64,000 bases of DNA. Origin: Sipunculus nudus (Eukaryota > Annelida > Sipuncula > Golfingiida > Sipunculidae). Where the stretch lies: positions 43,442,456-43,506,455 of the forward strand of contig CM049318.1 in assembly GCA_026874595.1 (NCBI GenBank), in the 5' to 3' direction. The notes below the pieces were generated by a model. That model saw nothing but the letters and a program-made list of their open reading frames with translations, was not told the origin of the DNA and made no database searches. The position numbers and the translations under genes were made by a program. Below, one piece after another: positions 34,501-43,712 of the stretch. How positions within the stretch are numbered: position 1 is the stretch's first letter; each line of letters opens with the position of its first letter.

Positions 34501-35677
34501 CTCAGGGTGTTGAGAATGAAGATTCTAGGTCCATTCGTTATGATTTGTGCCACGTTAACAGATGACAGCATCCTTAAAGTTCTAAAAAATAGAGGAAAAA
34601 AATCGTAAAAAATCAAACAATACAGGTGGCACCACAAGTCTGCAGGAACTGACGGACCATCTCATGATCAATATGTATGCCAAAAATCATGACCATCAGT
34701 GATGTAGTTATTGAGATATTGAAGTTTTTGTATGAAATTTTTGACTACTCTGGGAGGGGGGTACTTAAGGGCCCCATAGCTCGAAGTATATGGTTAACAG
34801 AGACCTAATTTCTGGTTTCCAAGGATATTTTTCATGGACCTCACAGTGTGTCAAGAATTAAGATTCTAGGTCCAGTCTTTATGATTTGTGCCTTGTTAAC
34901 AGATGTTTACATTTTGAAAGGTCTCAAAAATAGAGAAAAAAATTCGTAAAAAATCGAAAAATACAGGTGGCACCACCAGTCTTCAGGAACTGATGGAACC
35001 TCTCATGATCAATATGTATGCCAAACATCATGACCATCAGTCAAGTAGTTAATGAGATATTGAAGTTTTTGTATGAAATTTTGGACTTTTTATAGGGGGT
35101 ACTTTGGGGTCCCATAGCTCGAAGGATATGGGTAACAGAGACCTAATTTCTGGTTTCCATTGAGACTTTTTATAGGTCTCTCAGTGTGTCGAGAATGAAG
35201 ATTCTAAGTCCAGTCGTTACGATTTGTGCCTTGTTAACAGATGTTCACATTTTTAAAGGTCTCAAAATTAGAGAAAAAAATTCGTAAAAAATCGAAAAAA
35301 TACAGGTGGCGCCACCAGTCTTCAGGAACTGATGGAACCTCTCATGATCAATATGTATGCCAAAAATCATGACCATCAGTCAAGTAGTTAATGAGATATT
35401 GAAGTTTTTGTATGAAATTTTGGACTTTTCTGGGGGGTTCTTCGGAGCCCCATAGCTCAGAGGTTATGGGTAACAGAGACCTAATTTCAGGTTTCCAAGG
35501 AGATTTTTCATGGTACTCCCTGGATGTAAAGTTAGAAGATTCCAGGTCCAGTGGTTACGATTTGTGCCTGGTTAACGGACAGACAGACGGACAGACGGAC
35601 AGACAGACAGACAGATGGACGACGGACAAAGAGTGATCGCTATAGCTCAGATGACTTTCAGTCAGCTGAGCTAAAAA
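28531..35677 (+). mobile_element. 7.1-kb family I element built around a 19-unit tandem core
   Basis: 5' end ACAAGTGACCCAGGGGTCAT and GACGCTCAGCTGA. 3' (GACA/GACG)n at 35576-35625 and hairpin 35644-35672, then AAAAA. Both ends belong to one family and nothing but core separates them, so the array is best read as the interior of a single element. No coding gene; the repeated 60-116-residue frames follow the 340-bp unit. Confidence 0.8.
28640..35440 (+). repeat. Tandem array, about 340-bp units, with higher-order repeat
   Basis: Palindrome GGTGGCGCCACC or variants start at 29205, 29526, 29864, 30204, 30552, 30889, 31225, 31560, 31909, 32246, 32587, 32925, 33261, 33606, 33941, 34288, 34625, 34966 and 35305 (spacing 321-349). 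Sequences from about 31111 recur with very few differences about 2380 bp later, to about 35440. At 28640-29160 three shorter units (about 160-170 bp) lack the palindrome half. Confidence 0.93.
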
Positions 35678-36110
35678 TAATGTGTGAAGGTAATTTAGTT
35701 GTCAAAAAATAAATATATGGCAATATGAGTTAAAAATTAGTCCCACAAAGTTTGCCCAATATTCCTAATTTTAATACTAAGTTAACAGTGTTATTCACAC
35801 CTAGGCCCCGCCAACTTTAAGAGATATGAATGAAATGCTACAAAGTATTTATATCTTCTTAAATCTTGTCAATTAGCACTTACATTAGATCCTAATATTT
35901 TATCACATTTGAATATAAGGATTAAATTCCTGAGTTTTTTTTCTTTTAAAAAAAATCAAAATTGTCCAAGTCTTATCAAAAAGAATTTATTTAACATTAA
36001 AATTATAAGATTCATCGTTTATTAGTCCTGTGTATTGAAGGGTTTGGGGAGGGGTCTCCACTGTTACTGCTTATTGCTAAAAAAAATGTAAATTTTAAGA
36101 TTCATCTAGT
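35678..36110. other. Non-coding interior of the outer family I element
   Basis: AT-rich, no gene and no repeat motif noticed. Position between the two nested 3' ends makes it element interior. Confidence 0.4.
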
Positions 36111-37083
36111 TCATAGTACAGGTCTGTCAACAGAATGGGGGGGGGGGGGGGGGGGAGAGAAAAAGACTCCCTGTGGTATGGTATTAACTGCAGACAGCCT
36201 GATCAAGCTTAACTTAGTGGAGAGAGGGCTTGCCCTAGTGATGGGATTGCATAACATTATGCCAACAGCCTGGGGAGCATAGAGAGTTGCACTGAATGAC
36301 CTACAGTGACCAAAGTGGACTGTTTGACAATGTAAGGGAATAAAACAAGAGCCTCCAAAAAAATTCAATAACTAGCCTAATTTTGCAGCTTTTATTTTCA
36401 AATTTCAGATTTTAACATATTAAATCCTTATGTGCACATGCTGTGAAAATTAAATCCACAGTACTTACAGGAATAAAACGTGCCGTGGCCAAAGTTGGGC
36501 AAAATTTAAGGTAACAATTATTTATTTTTGCTAATATTTTTATAAAATTTAAAAGATTTTGATCTAATTTTGAGTATACAATTTAATTTTGATAAATTAA
36601 AGTTATATTACTGGAAAAAAGTCCTTAGCTTTAACATGTTTTGTGTTCAGCCATCAAATATCTTTCCTGATTTTTTACAAAATGCATCATGTTTGAGCCT
36701 ATAACTTTTTTTTTTATAAAACAGACCTTATTTCTGGCATTTACATAGGAACTATATAGAGGAATATTTATGGTAAATATGAGGAAAAACAGATTAGTGG
36801 TTTTGATATTAGGCAGTCCTGAAGTGTAAAAATAGGTTTTTAATGAAAAATTGAGGTTTTTCCTTAATTTCTCAAAGGAATAAAGTCGCAAGTCGCAAGT
36901 CGGAAAGACCCTGTTTTCGGCTTGGTAGGAGATCTTGGGGACATCAAACATTATGCCAAATTTTGGATTCCTAGGTCTTACGGTTTCAAAACGTGCCACA
37001 TCTATGGACGGCAGGACGGACAGATGGACGGACAACGGACCACAACTATAGCTCAGATGACTTATTGTCAGCTGAGCTAAAAA

Positions 37084-37191
37084 TTGGTGATGCTAGCTCC
37101 TGGCCTTTTTGAGATACCTATGATGCACGAGGGACGAGGAAAGAAGGACGATGGACGACGCCACACCATTGCATAAGCTCACAGATTTGCT
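37084..37191 (+). mobile_element. Family II 3' end, right part of the copy broken at 28301
   Basis: TTGGTGATGCTAGCTCCTGG continues the phrase interrupted at 28301. A GACGA-rich simple repeat and GCATAAGCTCACAG close it. Confidence 0.7.
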
Positions 37192-39210
37192 AAAAATGCA
37201 AACCAAAATTTTTCAAACAGCTGAAAGATATAGATCCAATAATCTGGGAATTCTGCGTCTAGGCACAATGTCTAGACACATTGTCTAGACACCTGCCAGA
37301 ACCAGGTCAGTTGCAATGGTGAAGTCTGGACCCCACCTAGTTAAATTGAGTGACCTCTTGACGTGGCTGCTGAAACTCAGCATGTTGTCAAATCTGTTTT
37401 CAAACACAGAAAGCCTTTTTCAATAGGCTACAATGCTTTTTTTAAAGCTGTATTTACCCAATCTTTTCTTATAAAACTGGCAGAACCCTACCATAGAATA
37501 ATTCTTGTAAAGTTTAAACCAATCAGCTTAACAGTTTCATCATAAATCAGTGTATAAGCTAGAAGAGCTTTAAAATTACATTTTCGCTTGTAAAAAAACA
37601 GATCAATGTAGGTGGCGCCACCAATACCTTAATTTCAGATATGACATATGTGACAAACATTGGTATAAAATTTGGTGATTATAGCTCTAGCTGTTTCTGA
37701 GATTTTAATTTTGGTGTGCTTTCTTGGACAGATGACTAAGTTCAACCTCCTGTAACTCTGTCACAAAATTTTGTATGATAAGATAAATCTATAAAAGTTT
37801 GTGACATAGGTTTACTGCTGCATTGTAAATAATTGGAAGTGCATTCAATAAATTAATCTGGCACCAGTATGTATGGTTCAGTTGTACTTGCCAGGGTTCA
37901 TACAGCTTAGTATGGGGCTTCCCTTGTACAGTTATTTTGGTTGGAGGGGTCTATTCAGCATGTGGATCCCTTGCCCAGTCATCTGTATCACCTTTATTGG
38001 TCCTGTAAGGCCATTCAGTATGAAGCTATTTTAGGCTGTAGATTTCAGAGGTTGTGAGATCTTTAACTTGAGATTCAGGTTTTGCTGTTTTGGTTGGGCT
38101 TGCCAAGGCACCCTGGCCACTGCTGGGAAAGTCAGTTGGCAAGAGGCTCTCTCCGTGGAGGGACACGCTTGATACCTGCAGGGCAGAATGGACATTTATA
38201 ATATAGGCCTGGTGGCTTGTTAATTTGATGTAGGGGATAACCAGCGACCTGCCTTGAGTTTCATTTCTCAAGCACCATGTACAGTGTGCATGGACATCAT
38301 ATAAATACTCTATATACGTGAGACTATATACTAATATATATTCAGAAGTTCTCATTTGAGATCTATTTGCCTGTATACACAAGTGCCTGGCTGTGGCTGC
38401 CTAGTTTTTCCTGAGGACGAATATGCCAAGAAGGGTGTGGCTATCAATGGTTCACCAACAACCCCCAGGGGCGGATCCTGTGGAGGTCCATTGGAGGGCA
38501 TGGTAGAGGACACCATACAGCACAGGGCCAGTAGGAAACCTTGTGTTGCTTCACCTTTTACCAGTCGAGGGGTATAATAACTGGATACTGTGGGACATTG
38601 GCCGTGCCGGAGATCTTTGATATTCTACTTTTATTTTGTGTACAGTATTAATAAACTAGTATTAAGTATCATTCTGGCTTGTTTCTTTGCTTAAATATCG
38701 ATGCTGATATGAGAGGGCGGATAATGCTGGTTTGGTCCATAAAATCCCCTTTTTTATAATCATATAACTCGATCTTACGACCAAATTGGTCTTTAATTCT
38801 AAGTCCAATATTAATAGAACCTGAAGTCCGGAAATGATCTAGAGAAGGCTGGATCCTATCCGTGACAAACTCGGCCAAAAATCTCCAAACTGGAACTATT
38901 CAAACAAACTTGAGAGAGATTGTTCCAGGGATCATTTCTGAGAAATATTGGACAATTAGGCTAAACAATTTCGGAGAAGTTTTTTAAAGCTTTTTTAGCT
39001 TTTTTCCTATTAAATATAAGAAAATGCAGTTAGAAAAAATTAAACAAAAAGTTTTTCAGATGACTGATTATTTGCAAAAAATTTGGTGATGCTAGCTCCT
39101 GCCATTTTTGAGATAGCTATGGTTAATATACAGACGACGCATGACGTATGACACACGACACACAACATACGACGCCACACCATTGCACAAGCTCACAGGT
39201 TCGCTAAAAA
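37192..39210 (+). mobile_element. Family II copy interrupted by a solo LTR
   Basis: GTCTAGAC block at 37258-37295, GGTGGCGCCACC at 37612, then the phrase CAACCTCCTGTAACTC broken by the LTR at 37759 and resumed at 38868 (AACTCGGCCAAAAATCTCC). 3' end at about 39179-39210 with GCACAAGCTCACAGGTTCGC. Confidence 0.75.
37759..38867. mobile_element. Solo LTR, 1109 bp, with 5-bp target duplication AACTC
   Basis: Begins TGTCAC and ends GTGACA, flanked on both sides by AACTC (37754-37758 and 38868-38872). Uninterrupted family II copies contain a single AACTCGGCC here. On the plus strand there is a TATAATAA near 38573 and an AATAAA at 38650-38655, consistent with LTR promoter and polyadenylation signals. 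Frames of 118, 73 and 69 residues inside have no partner domains and are taken as chance. No internal retrotransposon region is adjacent. Confidence 0.75.
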
Positions 39211-39227
39211 AAACAAAAACAATTATA

Positions 39228-41635
39228 ACAAGGCCTACAGGCCTAATGCAAATCTGTGCAAAGTTTGGGAGTATGAATGGAGGTTTATTTTTTAAATTTA
39301 ATATTGATCCTTTTAAGTCCTGCATATCTACCTTAGTCATTATGACTTCAGCAAACTGGACATTTTGGACCTGCAAGTTCCAGACTAGGACCTTTTAAAA
39401 CTAGAATATGGGTAGTCGACAAGCGACTATGTGTATCCGCAGAAATCGGAGTGGGACGGGTGAAGTAAGCATAGATTAAGTGGCAAGGGGAATAGAGCGA
39501 GGTGTGTTGCACATTAGCATGGATGTCTGCAGCGTAAACGTGAATGTAGGTGGTGCCTCCTGTCATAAAATTGAGAAAATTGTCCAGGATGTATAAACCT
39601 GCAAAATTTTAGGTGGATAAGTCAAACCACTGCTGAGATATGAGTGATTTTATCCCAAGACAGATGAACAGATGGACAGTGTTCATAAGTGGTTGCAGGT
39701 GGTGCCACCAGTTTGCTTATGATGAAGAGCTATGTAAGATCTACAAACAAGCAAAATTTTGGCCCAATCGGTCAAATGGTTCCCAAGATATGAGCTTGGA
39801 TGTCTGCAGAGTAAACATGAATGTAGGTGGTGCCACCTGTCATAAAATCGAGAAGGCTGCCCAGGATGTATAAACCTGCAAAATTTCAGGTGGATAAGTC
39901 AAACCACTTCTGAGATATGAGTGATTTTATCCCAAGGCAGATGAACAGATGGACGCTGTGCATAGGTGGTTGCAGGTGGCATCACCGGTTTTGCCAATGA
40001 TGAAGAGCTATGTGAGATCTATACACATGCAAAATTTTGGCCCAATCGGTCAAACATTTCCTGAGATATGAGCTTGGATGTCTGCAGAGTAAACATGAAT
40101 GTAGGTGGCGCCACCTGTCATAAAATCTAGAAAGCTTTCCAGGATGTATAAACCTGCAAAATTTCAGGTGGAAAAGTCACACCACTGCTGAGATATGAGT
40201 GATATCATCCCAAGGCAGATGAACAGATGGACACTGTGCAAAAATGGTTGCAGGTGGCGCCACCAGTTTTGTCTATGATGAAGAGCTATGTGAGATCTAT
40301 ACACATGCAAAATTTTGGCCAAATTGGTCAAACAGTTCCCGAGATATGACGTTGGATGTCTCCAGAGTAAACGTGAATGTAGGTGGCCCCACCTATCATA
40401 AAATCGAGAAAGCTGTCCAGGATGTATAAACCTGCAAAATTTCAGATGGAGAAGTCAAACCACTGCTGAGATATGAGTGATGTTATCCCAAGGCAAATGA
40501 ACAGATGGACGCAGTGCAAAAATGGTTGCAGGTGGCGCCACCAGTTTTAATGTATGTTATAAAGCTATCAAAGGGCTACATTTGTGCAAAATTTTTAGCC
40601 TGATCAGTCAAATGGTTCCCGAGATATGTGGTTTTATGTTTGGAAACAGACACACAAATGGACCCTGGGCAGCGAGGAAAGGTCAGAGGTCAACCAAAAA
40701 TGAGGGCGCAGCAGTTCACATGTGACCTGATGATAAACCTGATTCGCTAAAAATGCAAACCCAGTTTTTCAAACAGTTAAAAGATATAGTCCAAATAATC
40801 TGGGAATTTTGCATCTAGACATTGTGTCTAGACATCTAGACGCTGTGTCTAGATGTCTAGACACATTGTCTAGACACCCTCCAGAGCCAGGTCAGTTGCC
40901 ATGGTGATGTCTGGACCCCACCTGTTTGTACTGAGTGACCTCTTGACTTGGCTGCTGAAACTCAGCATGTTGTTTTCAAAACACAGAAAGCCTTTTTCAA
41001 TTGGCTACAATGTTTTTTAAAACTGTATTTGCCCAATCTATTCTTATAAAACTGGCAGAACCCTACCATAGAATAATTCTTGTAAAGTTTAAACCAATCA
41101 GCTTAACAGTTATATCATAAATCAGTGTATAAGCTAGAAGAGTTTTAAATTACATTTTCGCTTGTAAAAAACACATCAATGTAGGTAGCGCCACCATTAC
41201 CTCAATTTAAGATTTGACATATTTGACAAAAATTGGAATGAATATTTGGGATTATAGCTCTAGCCTTTTCTGAGATTTTAATTTTAGTGTGCTTTTTTGG
41301 ACAGATGACTAAGTTCAACCTCCTGTAACTCGGCCCAAAATCTCTTAACTGGAACCATTCAAACAAACTTGAGAGAGATTGTTCTAGGGATCATTTCTGT
41401 GAAATATTGGACAATTTGGCTGGACAGTTTCGCAGAAGAAGATTTTTAAAGCTTTTTTCAGCTTTTTCCCTACAAAATCTAAGAAAATGCAGTTAGAAAA
41501 AAATAAACAATATCCGATAGATTTTTTCAGATGACTGATAATTTGCAAAAATTTGGTGATGCTAGCTTCTGTCGTTTTTAAGATAGCTATGGTTAATGTA
41601 CGCACGACCATTGCATAAGCTCACAGGTTCACTAA
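39228..41635 (+). mobile_element. Family II element with 278-bp dimeric core array
   Basis: 5' end ACAAGGCCTACAGGCCTAAT. Core array at about 39500-40560 with palindromes at 39548, 39697, 39826, about 39975, 40104, 40253, 40381 and 40531. GTCTAGAC block at 40816-40880. Terminal GCATAAGCTCACAGGTTCAC at 41613-41632. Same organisation as 14315-17229. Confidence 0.8.
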
Positions 41636-42139
41636 ACAAGTGACCCATGGGTCATGACGCTCAGCTGACAAGCATGACCTGTATTTAAAGCCTGATGGTA
41701 TACCATATGGTATCTGACCATACTTGGAAGATGGAAGGTTTGGGATAAAAAGTCTGACTTGGAATGCATCCACAACTTTTTTCAAGAAGCTGGTCCTGTG
41801 ACATTGACCTTTGACCCTAAGACCTAAATATCAAAAGGTTTGTTCCTCTATTGACATGTAAGGTTTGGGATGATTATTTTGGCTATAAGAATTAATTCTG
41901 GGAGGTGCAAACACACCCCGTAACTCAGAGAATATAGGTCACAGTGACCTAATTTCAGATCTGCAAGGAGATCTTTTTAGAACCTCTAAAACTGCATAGG
42001 GTTCATGTATCTAGCCCTTACAGTTACAATTTGTGCCCTGCTAACAGCCGGACAGCTGGCCAGACTGACAGATGGAAGAACGACGAACAAAGACCCATCG
42101 CTATAGCACAGCATGACTAAAAGTAAGCTGAGCTAAAAA
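41636..42139 (+). mobile_element. Short complete family I element (about 500 bp)
   Basis: ACAAGTGACCCATGGGTCAT and GCTCAGCTGA. Ends with a GGACAG / GACGAAC-type tract and hairpin 42105-42134, then AAAAA. It lacks the 340-bp core. Its interior resembles the distal part of 47200-47934 and 59500-60240, including TGACATTGACCTTTGACC. It sits exactly in the terminal A run of the family II element before it. Confidence 0.8.
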
Positions 42140-42859
42140 TCACTAAAACTGCACTGACAAAAGGATTTCTAAGGTGGCTAACTGGCAGACAATGGATTTC
42201 TGACATGTCTGACATTTGATATCACACATCCTCCAACAAGAGACCAAACTTGTAAGAAATTCTCCAAAGGATGTTACAGTAATGAATGTCCAAAACAATT
42301 CAAAAGGCATTTTCAGGCCCTCATTTTAGATTTATAGATATGCAAATGTAAAAAGTGTAAGTCCAATATTTTTTATTATCAATCTGCTTTTCAATGGGAT
42401 CAGCGGGGTTGGTAAACTGCAAAACCTGAAAGAAAAGAAATGCAGAAAGCATGACTAAAGGTCTTGTAATAAAAAAAAAGCCATCCTAAATCCAGGTACA
42501 CATCCACATATTATGAGAACAAACATTTGCTTTTATATCTGGTGATTTATATAAAAATATTCAGATATCTAGGAAACTAAGTTTATTGCTATGATTCCAT
42601 AAAATAAACTACAAAATGTTCCCATCATTGTATAAATCAGTAGCTAAACCTTAATACTATACTCTCAACTATACTCTCAGTCTTAATGCCTGGCTGAAGC
42701 ATTCCGGCAACAGTGTTTAAGTTATGCAGTAACGAGGTATTTATCACTCAGCCTTTTCACTTAACAGGCTGATACAAAAGAGAGTCATATGTCACCAGCA
42801 TCACTCACAATTACAGCCACACAGTGAGATGTACCATAACCAATGGTTGTATGTACAAG
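42140..42859 (+). mobile_element. Family I interior segment, matching 58408-59130
   Basis: TTTCTAAGGTGGCTAACTGG, CAAAAGGCAT and TAAAAAGTGTAAGTCCAATA recur in the same order at 58436 onward. It probably continued originally into 46930-47934 and was broken by the insertions at 42860 and 43713. No gene. Confidence 0.65.
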
Positions 42860-43095
42860 ACAAGGCCTACAGGCCTTATGCGAACCTGTGCATTGGGAAA
42901 TACACCAGGTATAATGCTTCAATGCTGGACCATTACTTCTCATATAATGAACAATGCACGTACTAAACATTATGAATAAGAAACAATTACACAAACATCA
43001 CTGTTGAAATTCTGGCATGGGTGCACACAACACAAAAATGATTGTAACTGGCACCACCAGTCTTGTATACAACAAAGCTATCAGAGATATATATG
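42860..43095 (+). mobile_element. Family II 5' fragment
   Basis: ACAAGGCCTACAGGCCTTAT then GCGAACCTGTG, followed by a stretch shared in reverse with 51600-51792, and one GGCACCACCAGTCTTGTATA unit at 43051. Confidence 0.7.
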
Positions 43096-43395
43096 TCAGA
43101 GACGAGATTGAAATCAAGGCGGATTTTAAATTCACCTAGACAAGATTGCGATTGTGATCTCGCCTAGGCGAGATTACGATTGTGATCTCGCCTAGACAGA
43201 TTCTAAACTCGCCTAGACGAGATCACAATCGCAATCTCGCCTAGGCGAGATTAAAATCCATCATGGAGCAGGCCAGGATTTTAATCTCATCTAGGCAAGT
43301 TTAAAATCCGTCTGGTATCATCCAGGCGAGTTTAAAATCTGCCTGATATCACTTAGGCGAGTTTTAAATCTGCCTAGGCAAGAATAAAATAGTGA
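43096..43395. repeat. Cluster of CTCGCCTAGGCGAG palindromes
   Basis: A 14-bp palindrome CTCGCCTAGGCGAG and variants (CTCGCCTAGACGAG, TCATCTAGGCAAG) recur about every 25-40 bp in both orientations, separated by TTTAAAATC-type or GATTGCGATTGTGAT-type AT spacers. Large parts can fold on themselves. Layout resembles the 22291-22556 cluster, with a different core sequence. Confidence 0.85.
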
Positions 43396-43489
43396 TCTAA
43401 TCAAATTTTTTAATATATTATGCATTGTAATTGACATTTTTCAATTAAAAATGTTTTCAGTCAGATTTTCAATATTTTAACACTGAATG

Positions 43490-43712
43490 GTTATGTATAG
43501 TTGACAGGTAATATATTTATTAATTTTACAGAATATCATAATATTAATGTAATAATTAACATTATTTTTGGAAATGGATTTTTTTCATTATATAGTTTTA
43601 TTAATATAGTTATGTATAGTTCACAAGTGATATATTTATTAATATTTACAGAATATTATATTATTAATGAAATAATTTACATTATTTTTTATATTTATGT
43701 TTTTATTAATAA
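43490..43712 (+). repeat. Two-copy tandem duplication, about 120-bp unit
   Basis: ATGTATAGTTGACAGGTAAT...TATTAATTTTACAGAATATC at 43492 recurs as ATGTATAGTTCACAAGTGAT...TATTAATATTTACAGAATAT at 43612, both followed by AATTAACATTATTTTT-like sequence. AT-rich, no gene. 43396-43489 shows nothing recognisable. Confidence 0.8.

Larger units (their letters stand above)
28302..37083 (+). mobile_element. Family I element (outer), interrupted by a second family I element
   Basis: 5' end ACAAGGGACCCATGGGTCAC and GCTCAGCTGA. 3' (GGAC)n at about 37006-37040 and hairpin 37050-37078. Without the inner element it is about 1.6 kb. It sits in an A run of a family II copy: TTTTGCAA on the left and TTGGTGATGCTAGCTCC on the right are adjacent at about 39072-39092. 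A 19-base G run is at 36137-36155. No gene is seen in 35677-37083. Confidence 0.75.

Noticed and set aside
36111..36368. An 85-residue minus-strand frame with a proline run
   Set aside because: The prolines come from the 19-base G run; no other support.
38026..38878. Frames of 118, 73 and 69 residues, the last with a protein-like look
   Set aside because: All lie within the solo LTR bounded by AACTC duplications, and none shows a recognisable domain.
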